Shown here piece after piece: positions 36,901 through 49,270 of a stretch of 64,000 nucleotides of DNA. The stretch is from Apostichopus japonicus. Its lineage: Eukaryota; Echinodermata; Holothuroidea; Aspidochirotida; Stichopodidae. Position 1 is the stretch's first letter. The number at the start of each line of letters is the position of its first letter. Below the pieces are notes generated by a model. That model saw only the letters and a list, made by a program, of their open reading frames with translations, ran no database searches and was not told where the DNA came from. The stretch is taken from positions 176,601 through 240,600 of the forward strand of contig NC_092564.1 of the NCBI RefSeq assembly GCF_037975245.1, written 5' to 3'. A program made the position numbers and the translations under genes.

Positions 36901-39814
36901 CTCAATTATATTATTGAAGCTACCCCCCCTCCCCTGCTTCAGCTGTTTTTGTGTTACGAATGCATACTTTCCTTGTGCAATTGTTTTCATTTCATTTTTG
37001 GCGTTTCCTTAAATATATATCCTATGGGTTAGATTACTATAGTAGCTCACATTGTACTATTGCAACCAATAATTAAGTACTCATATTGTTTCTTTTTAAA
37101 CCTACAATTGGTAACATATGCCAGTATAAAGATTATTTGGTTGAAATCAAGGAATATTTACAAAATCTGGAAGTTTAATTTGATTTATATCATAGGTGAA
37201 AAGGCAGTATTCCCCCCCCCCCAAAAAAAAAAAAAAAAAAAAAAAAAACCAAGAGCATATTTCAACTATTTGATCTGTATTTAGTGCCTGATTTAGGGGG
37301 TGTTGTGGCAGGTGTACCCTTCCCCTTTCAGACCACCCCAAAAAAGTTGTGTTCCAGACAAGAATGCTGGAAAATAAGTGCATTATTCAAATCGTGCAGA
37401 CACTACTTGTCTGAAAAATCAGATATCTGGATTTCCCTTTATTTTTATATCTAATAATTTTCACATTTTGAACCCAAATTTGGCAAATCAATCTTGATCG
37501 GGGCTTCATAACTGCGGTTTATCTGTCGAAAATCCTGTAACTGGTAAGCTTTACCTTAGCAATTTGTTTACAAATCACACTTTACTTAAAATATTTGCAG
37601 AAGAGGTGGATTGATAAGATGGACACAACAGAATTATGCAAGTGACCTGATGGTGAACAATGACAGAGACGTACTGTATCATAGGAACTAATCAAAAAGA
37701 CATAGACTTTTAAGAATAACCATTTGTATTTTAAAACCTTTAAATTGCATTGTGCCCAATAACAGAAGGGCCTTAAAACTGAGTGAGGCCACATTCGCCA
37801 TGTTTGTTCAAATGCAATGTTTGGTGGGGTTCTAGCTGTAACTATTTCCTCTTTTGTGGATGGTATTTCCTAAATTAAATTATCTTGTTAAATAATAATT
37901 ATTATAGTTTTCCATGACTGTTTGTCATATTGAAGACACAAGTATGGTAATTGCCAGTCCAAACAACCATGTTGAACAAGCAAACTTATTCTACCAACAT
38001 GAACTGGGACTGGTCCTGTTGAAAGCATGTTGTTATTTTCTACATTTTTCATGCAAAGGAATCTGCTTTACAAGTGTAAAAACTTTTCATATTTAACATT
38101 TGTTCCTGGTTCTACATGTATCCATTTCTTGATTTTACGGTATATATTATGTTACACAAATACAAAAGTGGCCCATGTGACCAGAATGGGTACATCTTTG
38201 CTTTCAGACCATTTGGTAAGTTTTTCCATGTTTTATAATACAATGTCTTGAATACTTTCTTTAAACAAAATTCTGGTCTATGATTAGATTGCGTGAATTG
38301 AATTGGCTGGGTGGGGGCACCTTTTGGGGGGGTCTGAAAACCCCTTCCCGACCAGCAATTTTGTCAGATTTTCCTTTATTTTAATGTACAGACATACTAA
38401 TTCCTTTCGACAAAGTTAAGTCTGTGGGCTAAGATGGGGTGAAATCAACCCGCCTTTTGGAGTGGGTGAGGGTGACATTTGTTGGGGTCTGACAACACCT
38501 CCCCGACTGGGAATTTTGTCAGTTTTACTTTTTGTAATGTACATCCATACTACTAACTTTTGACAAAGTTTGGTTTTGCCAAAGTTTGGTCCATGGGCTA
38601 GATGGGGTGAAATCAACCCGACTGGGGGTGACCTAGTGGGGGGTCTGACAACCCCTTCCCGACCAGGAATTTTGTCAGTTTTGCCTTTTTTGTAATGTAC
38701 AGCCATACTACTTCCTTCTGACAAAGTTTGATCCATGGGCTAGATGGGGTGAAATCAACCCGACTGGGGGTGACTTAGTGGGGGGTCTGACAACCCCTTC
38801 CCGACCAGGAATTTTGTCAGTTTTGCCTTTTTTGTAATGTACAGCCATACTACTTCCTTATGACAAAGTTTGGTCCATGGGCTAGATGGGGTGAAATCAA
38901 CCCGCCTTTTGGGGGGAGGGTCAGGGTAAACTTTGTGGGGGTCTGACATCACCTTCCCGACCAACAAGTTTGTCAGTTTTTCCATTTTTGTAACATACTA
39001 CCATGCTACTTCCTTTTGCCAAAGTTTGGTCCATGGGCTAGATGGGGTGAAATCAACCCGACTGGGGGTGACTTAGTGGGGGGTCTGACAACCCCTTCCA
39101 GACCAGGAATTTTGTCAGTTTTGCCTTTTTTGTAATGTACAACCATACTACTTCCTTCTGACAAAGTTTGGTCCATGGGCTAGATGGGGTGAAATTAACC
39201 CGCCCGGGGGGTCTTTTTCAGGGGGTCTGGGGTCCGAACCCGACCACTGGGGTTGAGCTGACAATATTTTTGTGAATGACCTAGATGGTCTAAGTAACTT
39301 TAAGGGGTCAAACCTTCTGGGCTAAATGGGGTGAAATCATATGGGACAGGCTCTTGGCTTAACTCATACACAAGATGCAAACCAAATTTCATTACGGATG
39401 CAGTCCGTCTAGCTATTCATTTCGAGAGAAAAAAGTAAAAACTACTTTCGGTCATATATAGTAACAAATTGTGACATGGTTAGACAGGCGCCTTGCGACG
39501 AATTTGCCAAGGGAGGGGCAAAGCTTGTTCCCAAACTTTCTAATTGTAGCGCCACCATAAGTTGGCGCGAAGCGCAAAAGAAAATTTTGGCCGAAAATGC
39601 CCCCCAGATCGCTGGAAATGGCACTTCCAAGGCCTTGTAAGTTGCATCTAAGCATTTTCTGTTTTGAAATTACTTCGATATCATAAAAAAATACAAAACA
39701 TGTGCTTAAAAAAACTATGCCATCAAATATTGGGGGGGATATTAGATACTATATCCCCCACCTAAAATATTGGGGGGACATGTCCCCCCCGTCCCCCCAT
39801 GATCGCCGCCCATG
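33980..39814 (+). mobile_element. hAT-type element containing a nested fold-back
   Basis: Ends are CAGGGGCGGCGATC at 33980 and GATCGCCGCCCATG ending at 39814 (one mismatch between inverses). Identical 8 bp repeats ATTGTTAA flank it at 33972-33979 and 39815-39822. The inside of each end contains a GCGCCACCATTGGTTGG / GCGCCACCATAAGTTGG module (34065, 39550) in the same orientation. Most of its length is the 34784-39352 fold-back, so the pre-insertion element was about 1.27 kb. No hAT transposase domain is visible. Confidence 0.85.
34784..39352 (-). mobile_element. Fold-back element, copy 2 (inverted relative to copy 1)
   Basis: It has the same termini as copy 1 (AGCCTGTCCCATATG and inverse). 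The centre at about 36165-38290 matches 15080-12960 of copy 1 in reverse, with isolated substitutions only. It is about 512 bp longer, explained by extra tandem units in the arms; at 35445-35520 one unit is partly duplicated. Open frames in the arms are artefacts that recur in copy 1. High similarity in the centre implies recent copying. Confidence 0.85.
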
Positions 39815-39822
39815 ATTGTTAA

Positions 39823-40282
39823 TATTACTGTTTACAAGGGTCCAAAAATCAGGAACCGAGTACCCGAGAGCTATTACCCATCGGGTATCTGGGTATCCGG
39901 GTACCCGGGGAAAAAATTACCCTTGTGTATCGCGATTTACAAGAAACTACATATAGGTACAAATAGGTGTAAGATAAGGTATGAAACCTTCCTCAACAAT
40001 TTCTATTTGCTTTTGTTTCTGTCATTAACTTGTTAATAAATTAACATCACTACTAACATCGCAATGCAGCCGCTACTTATGCTTGCTCTCCCATATAAAT
40101 ATCCAATTTAGCCCTTAAACAGTTTTAAATACTACTATCTATTATGCAAGCCCAGGGTTTGCACAGTTAGCCACACAATTGCGTGATTCCCACAATATGA
40201 TCACATTTGGAATAAACGTTTAGTTAAAAACCACTTGCAATTATTATTTTTTAGTTATCCTGTTTATACCCGTGCAAACACT
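39823..40282. other. Intergenic, fragments of dispersed repeats
   Basis: It contains a GGGTACCCGGGG-like patch at 39885-39910, reminiscent of GGGTACCCGGATACC at 9865. It also contains TAGTTAAAAACCACTTGC at about 40222, which matches 9461 near copy 1 of the 0.6 kb repeat. No gene is seen. Confidence 0.45.
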
Positions 40283-40530
40283 ATAAGGAGATATTGCCAC
40301 ACTGGCCAGAGTCCTTAGTACATAAGATGTTTGGCGATATTGCTTTGTATTCCCTCCTAATTTCAATTTGATTGAATTGCACTATCGAGGACAATGCATT
40401 TGGATAATGGTACTGGGGGGAAGTGGTGTTCTGGGTAGGCCTATAATTAATCCTACCCAGATGTGGCAGGGACTCTCTCTAGGAGGGCATATTGAGGGAC
40501 ACTTTACCATTACAGAAGGTATTGTGCCTG
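40283..40530 (+). repeat. Duplicated 248 bp block, copy 1
   Basis: Matches 42770-43016 in the same orientation with few differences. Both share GATATTGCCACACTGGCC, GATGTTTGGCGATATTGC and CTACCCAGATGTGGCAGG. Open frames in the two copies are counterparts and carry no recognised domain. Confidence 0.85.
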
Positions 40531-41780
40531 AGCGAAAAGAGACTCCAAAGTCTTTAAAGGAGCATTTTGTGTTGGTTTTCAATATTTGGTACTCCTTTTT
40601 TATCCCATAACAATGTTGCTTATTAGCTTGACTTGTCCTGTTTCACGTCCAATAATATTACAACAAACATTGTCAATTTTACATTTTTGGAACTTTGACT
40701 TTGACCCAAATCACATCAAGTTTCATATCAAATTCTTGCAATCTGTGCGATCCAATCCATTGCATGTATTGTTAGCACTTACTGTAAGGCTCAAAACCTA
40801 AGTACTTCGAACTATCATGATCGATCAACCAAAACTCATTAAAATATGTCCTCAAACTTTGCATGTTGCACTAAATAGATTAACATGTAACAAGACTCTA
40901 GTTTCTGGGTTCTTTCATTACAGCTCAAAGTCATATGGTGTTGCTTATTTGTGTTAATTAATTTTTAATAACAAATAACTAGTGCAAGGTACCCCAGGGA
41001 TTCCATAGGGCTTGTAACTCAAAATGTAAATGAACTGTACAATAGAGAGGGCTATTTCCAGTTGTTATGTAATCATTTTAAAGATCAATAGCACAATTAC
41101 ATTATGCAAGGTTTACCATTAGTATGGTGCAATTTATATCTTCTAGTTCAATATAAGGGGAGGGAGGGAGGAATACCTTAAAAAAATATATGTTTAATCT
41201 ATGTTGCATATTTATAGCTGATTTGGAGGTATACTGGACAGAAAGTCCAAATGAATCTCTCAACTACCTATCCTCCTTTAAAGCTAAATTTAGGTCACAA
41301 TGAGGCCACATGTTCTGTGAAAAAAAAACATAATACATGCAGGGGAGGGGGGGTATGCTCTGTGACAAAAAAAACATAATACATGCAGGGGAGGGGGGAG
41401 GAGGATAATACATGGACAACTTTTATAAATGTTTAACATGTTGCTCTTGCAATTCAGGAGAGTACAAAAATAAAGGGTCACTGAAGGACAGTATACAGGA
41501 AAAATGAGGTAATGAGACCATAATTCCTTTATGTTAATTCTGTGACAACAGACAAAAGCAGAATACTGCAGTGTTCTCTTTTTATGGTACTTTAGAATGT
41601 AGTCAGGGTTGAGGATCCAGACTTGGGGAAAGACCCATTTTTTCACTTGTTCTTTTGTAAATTAATTTACTTTCTTTGTAAAGCGCTTTGAGCAGTAACT
41701 TTTGTTTACTGATTTGGCGCTATATAAGTCTCATTTATTATTATTATTACTAAAGGGGAGCTCATTAGAGCCTTAACATG
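40531..41780. other. Intergenic; SINE/LINE-like 3' tail near 41690-41755
   Basis: Mostly unrecognised. Tandem copies of a ~60 bp AAAAAACATAATACATGCAGG segment occur at 41325-41400. At 41690-41755 there is AAGCGCTTTGAGCAG, GGCGCTATATAAG and an (ATT)n run, typical of the 3' end of a SINE or L2-like LINE. The body of such an element is not recognisable upstream. Confidence 0.45.
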
Positions 41781-41799
41781 AGAGCAGTGAAGGTTAATC

Positions 41800-42769
41800 A
41801 ACAGTTGGGGTGATCAATACAAAACATGTTTGGAGATACTCTCACACTAGTGTCTCAATACATAAACTGTAAAGTGATATTGTCACACCGGCATGTGTCT
41901 CAATGAATTACTATTCATGATCACAATTTGGCCATGTTCTCAATACATGACTTGCATGAGGATATTGTACAAATTTAATGATCACACTGGCTTTTATCTC
42001 TCTTTACTGTCAGTCTACATAACATGTGTGAAGATACCGGGACAATGAACTGTGTTCAAAACATGAATAAAAATATTGTCACACTGGCCCGTGTCAATAC
42101 ATTTAACTTCAGTATTGTCATTCTGGCCTTTGTCTTTAAGAATAACATGTGAGGAGATATCATCATAATGGTCATTGTCTCAATACATGGATGGAGATAT
42201 TGTCACATTTGCCAATTCTCAACACTGGCATGTGTCTCAACACATTAAAATTATAATGACATTCTATTATCTCAATACACTCACATGTATCAGAGATAAA
42301 TTGTCACAATGGTTTAATTGTCTCTATACACTAACATGCATATTGATACTGTCACACTGACCAGTGTTTGAATACAACATGTATGGAGGTATTTTAACAC
42401 TGACCTGTAACTCAATGCGCGTCTCTACAACACTGTCACAATGGCCATTGTATCTAACATGTATCCATCCTTGGGTATGTTGTCACACTGAGCTTTGTCT
42501 CTAAACATAACCTGTACAGAGGTGCTGTCACACCGGCCAGTGTCTCAACACATACATAGCAGGTACAGCAATAGGACCATTATCACAAGTGTTGTTTTTT
42601 TGTTATTTCTCATTTCCTAATTTTTGTTAAGGTTGCTAGCTTTGTTAAACATTTATTATTTGTCTTTCTAGTACCCTGTGTATATATGCTTAATTATACT
42701 TAACTATGTATTTGTACTTGCATGCATACACAAAATAAATCAAATCAAATCAGTGCCTATAGGTAGAAT
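41800..42769 (+). repeat. Degenerate minisatellite (GATATTGTCACACTGGCC type)
   Basis: Imperfect units of roughly 40-60 bp contain variants of GATATTGTCACACTGGCC, then GTGTCTCAATACAT, then AACATGTATGGAG. They recur many times between about 41845 and 42560. Spacing and sequence are too decayed for one period. The 248 bp block at 42770 starts with the same unit. Confidence 0.7.
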
Positions 42770-43016
42770 GTAAGAAGATATTGCCACACTGGCCAGAGTC
42801 CTTAGTACATAAGATGTTTGGCGATATTGCTTTGTATTGCCTCCTATTTTCAATTTGATTGAATTGCACTATCGAGGAAAATGCATTTGGATAATGGTAC
42901 TGGGGGAAAGTGGTGTTCTGGGTAGGCCTATAATTAATCCTACCCAGATGTGGCAGGGACTCTCTCTAGGAGGGCAGATTGAGGGACACTTTACCATTAC
43001 AGAAGTATTGTGCCTG
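42770..43016 (+). repeat. Duplicated 247 bp block, copy 2
   Basis: Direct copy of 40283-40530. The similarity stops abruptly after ATTGTGCCTG in both copies. Confidence 0.85.
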
Positions 43017-44989
43017 GAAAATTCTTGGTAATTTGACAATCAACCTCAAAAAGCTGCTTTAACATATATAACATATATCAGTGATGGACTTTGCTCCTTC
43101 ACATGATATTTATGCAGTGTAAGAAAATGAAACGTTGATGACCAGTGCAATGTACAAGTCCTAACAGAAATTGGAAAAGCAAATGTACTTAAATGCCTAT
43201 TATTCTTAATTTTCTTGTAATGATAAAATATCTGGTAAAACTTCATTTGATTTCAAGAATTAACATGACATTTATTGGGAGGATTAACAGTAAAAGGACT
43301 GCTAAGCATTGACAAGTTATAATTAACCTTCATCTCAATTAAGTCTTAATCCATAGTAAACAAAGCAATAACGGCGGACCATTCAAGTTACTTCCTGTTT
43401 GATTCAGTCTTAGACAGCAGATTTACACCATATAGTTTAAAGTGGTCCATTGTAGTGTGAACTAATATCCCGCCACACCCACTCACCTCCTAGCTGGATC
43501 CGCCCCTGATATAGTGACAATGTTTATGCATTAAATGGAAACTTAACAATTTCAGGCATTATACTGTATGCAACTGTCATTAGACATATATCAGAGACAT
43601 GTAAATCAAGTCAAGGATCCTATACAACTGATAATTTGGTGAGGAACTGAATTTAGTAAACGTACACATTAGCAAAGTGGCAGAAGATATACTTCAGTAT
43701 GCTATAGGCCTCTACCAAATTTATTTCTTGCTTTCCCTATTGTTCAAGTGTTTATATTTTCAAGCACTCAACAAATATATGTTACAAACATTCAAATGCT
43801 AAAATCCACAAGTTATCCTAACAACTTACATTTAATGATTAGAATATCACATAGGTTTGCTATGTCTTGTTTTTTGCATAAAAGGCAAAAAATAACCAGT
43901 TAGCAGCTTTTAATGAAACCCTTGCATACAGTACTTGCAAATATAAAATATAGCTCAAAGCATTCCCTAAATTATCGGGGTACTAATTATGGCTAACCTC
44001 AAAGTAGAACTAAGTTAAGCTGGGAGGCACTTTATTGCAAAACACAGAATGGAATATTTTAACCATACTGAAGTACATTTAAAGCAATTTGAAAAAACAA
44101 AATGTAAAACGTGGAAAGTTTCTTATATACTTATTCAGTTAATTTTCATTTATTTGCTTTTCATTGTTTTAATTGCTATTTTTATTTATTATTATCATTT
44201 TATTTATTTATTTAATTATTTGTTATTTATTTATTACAATTTTTTTTTTTTTTTTTGGGGGGGGGGCAGGTTGTCTGAACCCCAAGAATCCCCTGTTTGT
44301 ACAGGTATGTTATGTACTGTCTCATGTAGTATTTTGAAACAACTGAAAAATAACAATGATTAAAGACTACTCCAATCCTTGAAGAAACTTTATCAATTAA
44401 GAAGGAATTGGATCAATGAATCAATTTTGTTGTTGATACTACCTTTACCAAATCCTGCACCCATAGTTCTGAAGGCTATTTTTCCATTTTGAAGAAGATT
44501 ACTGATAGCTTTACAAATGATTTGTAAATTATTAACTACAGGAAAAAAGTTAAAAACTCATACAGTTGTAATTCTTCCCTCCTATAAGGATAATACTATA
44601 CTGCTTTGCAGTTCACATAGACCCTGTATACTTTCCAACTGATTTAATCCAAAATACTGCATCCCCCCCCCCCCAAGGTCCACATCTCTGCAAATACTAA
44701 ATTCAAATGATTCAATTAGCACTGGGAAATGACCAATAAACATTGCAACATCTTACATCAAGGGCCTTATAAAATCCAAAACATTCCAAAAGGGGAGGTG
44801 GACACCCTACCCCCCCCCCCTTGGACCACTCCCCCAAGTTTCCCTACATGCAGATATTAACTTCAAATATGCAATGACTTGTACTGAGAGAGAACCAGTA
44901 AATATTGCATCTAATTGCTACAAAAATTCCAAACATTTCTTAAAGGGGAAAGGGGGAACCCTTTTTCCACTACCCCCCCCCTGGCCCCA
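43017..44989. other. Intergenic; solo hAT-like end at about 43496-43508; T/G homopolymer tract
   Basis: GGATCCGCCCCTG ending at 43508 matches a common hAT 3' terminus, but no partner CAGGGGCGGATCC is seen nearby, so it would be a truncated end. There are ATTT-rich DNA at 44150-44235, a T-run followed by a G-run at 44241-44267, and diverged ATATTGCACCA-family repeats with C-runs at 44665-44985. Confidence 0.4.
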
Positions 44990-44997
44990 CTCTCAGA

Positions 44998-45905
44998 CAG
45001 GGGCGTAGCGAAGGGGTTTTTGTTGGGGGGTGTGGAGAATTTGATTTGCCGACGGATCTGGAAGTGGTGACTGAAATGGGGGAGGGGTCTAAGGGGGGTG
45101 TCCCCCTCCCCTTTGGCAATTTTTTAGTTTTGAAACGTCCTTAGATGCAATCTGGTGCATATTTTAAGTCAAATTTGATTTGCCGACGGATCTGGAAGTG
45201 GTGACTGAAATGGGGGAGGGGTCTAAGGGGGGGTGTCCCCCTCCCCTTTGGCAATTTTTTAGTTTTGCAACGTCCTTAGATGCAATCTGGTGCATATTTT
45301 AAGTCAAATTTGATTTGCCGACGGATCTGGAAGTGGTGACTGAAATGGGGGAGGGGTCTAAGCGGAGGGGGTGTCCCCCTCCCCTTTGGAAAAGTTTTAG
45401 TTTTGAAACGTCCTTAGATGCAATCTGGTGTATATTTTAAGTCAAATTTGATTTGCTGACAGATCTGGAAGTGGTGACTGAAATGGGGGAGGGGTCTAAG
45501 GGGAGAGGGTGTCCCCCTCCCCTTTGGAAAATTTTTAGTTTTGAAACGTCCTTAGATGCAATCTGGTGCATATTTTAAGTCAAATTTGATTTGCCGACGG
45601 ATCTGGAAGTGGTGACTGAAATGGGGGGGTCTAAGGGGAGGGGGTGTCCCCCTCCCCTTTGGAAAATTGTTAGTTTTGAAACGTCCTTAGATGCAATCTG
45701 GTGCATATTTTAAGTCATAAGTCAAATTTGGCACGGAAGAAGCTCCCATTCTCCTTTTCTCTATTCAGCTTTCCTTCTTTCTTCCCCTTCCGCTCTCTTC
45801 ACCTTTTCTCCTTTTGCCGACAGACCCAAAATTTGCCGACAGCGACCAAATTATTGGGGGGTGTGACACCCCCCCACACCCCCCCCCCCGCTCGCTACGC
45901 CCCTG
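44998..45905 (+). mobile_element. Non-autonomous hAT-type element carrying a tandem array
   Basis: Perfect 14 bp terminal inverted repeats are CAGGGGCGTAGCGA and inverse TCGCTACGCCCCTG. Identical 8 bp flanks CTCTCAGA lie at 44990-44997 and 45906-45913. The 908 bp interior is largely five tandem units. The organisation (hAT ends and duplication, no coding sequence) marks a MITE-like element that needs transposase in trans. Confidence 0.92.
45041..45720 (+). repeat. Five tandem ~136 bp units inside the hAT-type element
   Basis: TTGATTTGCCGACGGATCTGG starts units at 45041, 45175, 45310, 45448 and 45586 (spacing 134, 135, 138, 138). Each unit contains GGTGTCCCCCTCCCCTTTGG and ACGTCCTTAGATGCAATCTG. 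Differences are mostly in G/A-tract length. Confidence 0.93.
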
Positions 45906-45913
45906 CTCTCAGA

Positions 45914-48900
45914 CACCAAATTTTACTACCAACAGCTTCCCAAATGACCCACTTAAGCAACAAAGACATCTCTTCAACCCTTTCCATGTAATTTACCATG
46001 AAGGTATCCCATTTCTAGTTACTAAATCAACTGTAATTATAATTTTTCTACAGTAGGGTGTGATTATATAACTTCTCTGTATGTGTGGATATATTATGAC
46101 TTTTACCTCTCCCTGACTTCTGTAGCTCTCACCTCCCCCATTTATTTTGGTTTCTAACTAGGCCATACACAACAGTCAGTCTCATCATCTATAGCGTCCC
46201 CCCCCCCCCCACCTGGAAAAATATGTACGCCCCAGTAGGAAAACTACATGAAAAAATTGTAAGCATTGCTTGACAGAGCTGGGAATTAAACTGATACCTC
46301 ATTTTCTACTTCCCTTACCAATATTTTTAAATTCAGTTTGTCATACAATTTTGTTGCTATAAAATAATGTACAGATTTACTACATGCTAGTGAGTTCATT
46401 CTAAAATCCTGCATATTGGTGAAATGTGAAACCTATAACACCAACATCTATCTTGATCACATTTTCTATTGCATAAACATTTGTACTTTGTCAATCAATT
46501 TCAACATATCCACTCTGGGACATGTTGAAAAAGTGTAATTCAATTCTACAAGTTGCATATGAAATTGTGTGAGTAGATTAATAAATTGTAAAGGTCCATT
46601 CCCAAATGTTGTTTATGACAAATAGCACTCAGTTATTCAGCAGAATGTACTAAGACACTTTTTTAATTTAAAGCTGATGTTTTGCTTTGATATGTCACAA
46701 TAATAGAGCATTTTTGTGCAATTCAGAATACTCAATCTTCTAGCCTTTTTAGGTATGTTCATTTAAGCTATGCTCAATGTCATGAATGCATTTTTAATGA
46801 ATTAAGTGCTGAAGTCAACTCGTCAGTGCAGTTCTCATTGGTAATGTTACCTTCTGTATTATAAACTTCTTTACACTGCCCAAAATCTTTTGCCTTCATA
46901 TCAACACTAAATCAACCTAGTATTAAATCCAGCCTTTTTCCTTCACAGATTTTGTGTGACCTTGCAAACTGGAGGCAATACAGTCATATTATGAATTTTA
47001 TTCAATTAGTCAATGTATAGATAAACTTAGACATCCAAAAGTTGAAAGCTTAAAAAATCCATAGATATGGTATGTATAGCTTTCTGAATATAGCACAATG
47101 TTGCTTATGAGCAATTGTTTCAAAACCCATTTTACAAGGTGTTAAATGGTTGAGAAATGCACCTAAAATCTGAACACACAAAGTCCCTGTAACCTCCCGC
47201 AAAAGCCTTTCAAATGGTTTGACTATACACCACTCAAATGCCACCACTCTTGGCAAAACATTTTCAGGTGAATTCATGTCCATATTACTTGATTATTTGT
47301 GCATGCATCAATAACAATTAAAGGTGACTTACCAGAGTATATCTATAGCCAATTGTGGGTAGTCAGCCATTCATAATTGATGACCAATGGAATTCTCAGT
47401 TTGTAACAAATTTCTGCCACGGCTGTGTAATACAAACAAACATTTTTCAATGCAATATCCATAACTATATTCTCAGTGATGTACATACAAAATTATATTC
47501 CAATGATGCATGCAGTTTTTGTAATAATGCAAGACCCCTAAATGTTAAGTCCTTTGCCTACTGTAACAAATTACTGAAGTATTATACTAAATAAACAATA
47601 ATTGTTTGCTGTTATTGGCTTGGTGATCAATGGTTTTCCCTGCTTAATGAAACATACTTGAGTTAATAAAGCAAACTATTGTTTTATGCAATATTGTGCT
47701 CTGTACTTCTTCAAACAAAATATTCAAGTTAAGTAGCCAGATTATATGAAAAAGAATGGGTAATTACTTGATGAAGAGATTCTTGGCCCCACAAAATTAA
47801 CCATTTGGAGGTAAGAAAATATGAATTACTTAAAATGATAAATTGATGAATCTCTGAAAATCATTGGAGCTCCCTATTAATCAAAGTGCCTACTTCGCCA
47901 AAGTGTTCAATAGGCCTTATTACATACTTAATTAAGATAAGAGGAACACTCACCATCACAGCTTCAAAATGATCCCATACTTTCTTGTATATTTTTCGTG
48001 GCAGTTCCATGCAATTAGTGTACAAATTACACTAATCTTTTCCTCAATTACCAGTGCCCGGGGTTTTCGAGTTACGATTTGTATTGAAGAACTGATGTAT
48101 TTATAAATGCCTTAGTTAAAGCCTACATTCTGGAAATTTAATTGATTATATTTGCAAGCTATGTTACTAGTTACAAATAAATCATGACCAGTTGTATCAT
48201 TGTTGAATGTGTATCATTCGTTTACCAACCTAAGCCAAGTGCAGACATGATGCAGGCCTACATATGGCGAGGACAACAAAGTGCTGAGAATACCACACTA
48301 GTGTCTAGGATATACATCAAATGTAACTTGTTACAGTAATGATATTACTTCTATCTCTTTACTGCACACCAATGCCAGTTCTCACCAATTACCGATTCAG
48401 GATAAACATTTTTTCTCTGCTGTATGGATCTATAAAACAATGACTTTTGGAAAGCACTTTATATAAAGTTGCTAAAGAAGTTATAACACTTTGTGTTGTA
48501 ACTTGAAATGTTACCAGATCCCTCTAGGCATGGTAGAGCATAGGTGCTAAGGTTGTGGGGAGACAGGTAAGCAAGGATGCAGAGTAAATACATCCTTTTC
48601 CCTCTGTCATTATTCCAACAGCACAATTTCTACACTGCATTGAAAGCAATAGTTTGGGGCAGATTAGAACTGCACAAGGCAAAATGGTGGCAGTAATTAA
48701 GAACCTGCTCAAGTTCAGTCAAGCGTGAAGGTCAATTGTATGGAGGTGTGTGAACAGGCATTAACAAAGAGGGGTTGTCAGAGAGATGTTTCAGCCTGAT
48801 AGTTGCATTGAAAATGTACAGTGTCCTTACGGGGTACTGAATTTGTTCCCCGTAAGGAATGTGTACCCTGTAAGTAATGCTGAAACTCGTATAGTACCCC

Positions 48901-48921
48901 ATAAGGTATCAAACTTGAACA

Positions 48922-48956
<35 letters not shown>

Positions 48957-49100
48957 CAACCTGAATACATAGGTTCCTTTGCTTTCAGCAAGGAACCAAA
49001 AAATTATGAAAATCTGAAACTTCAATAATTCAGCTTTAACATGACACCACATTTAGGGTGCTTCAGTAAAGTTTGAAATTTGGCTTCTAGGGATACAATA
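45914..49100. other. No gene recognised; (AC)n microsatellite
   Basis: A/T-rich intergenic DNA. An (AC)n run lies at about 48920-48955. Short inverted copies of CCTTACGGGGTAC / TTCCCCGTAAGG lie at 48825-48860. A minus-strand open frame at 47050-47283 is not supported by any motif or splice signal. Confidence 0.4.
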
Positions 49101-49117
49101 GCTTGGACCTGCCCAAT

Positions 49118-49270
49118 AGTATTTTATACTGGAATAGTATTTTATACTGGAATAGTATTTTATACTGGAATAGTATCTTATACTGGAAGAGTATTTTTTA
49201 CTGGAATAGTTTTTTTTACTGGAATGGTATTTTATACTGGAATAGTATTTTATACTGGAATAGTATTTTA
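49118..49270 (+). repeat. 18 bp minisatellite, left part
   Basis: About nine units of TATTTTATACTGGAATAG with minor variants. The same units resume at 51492-51556 on the far side of the LINE, so the array was split by that insertion. Confidence 0.9.
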
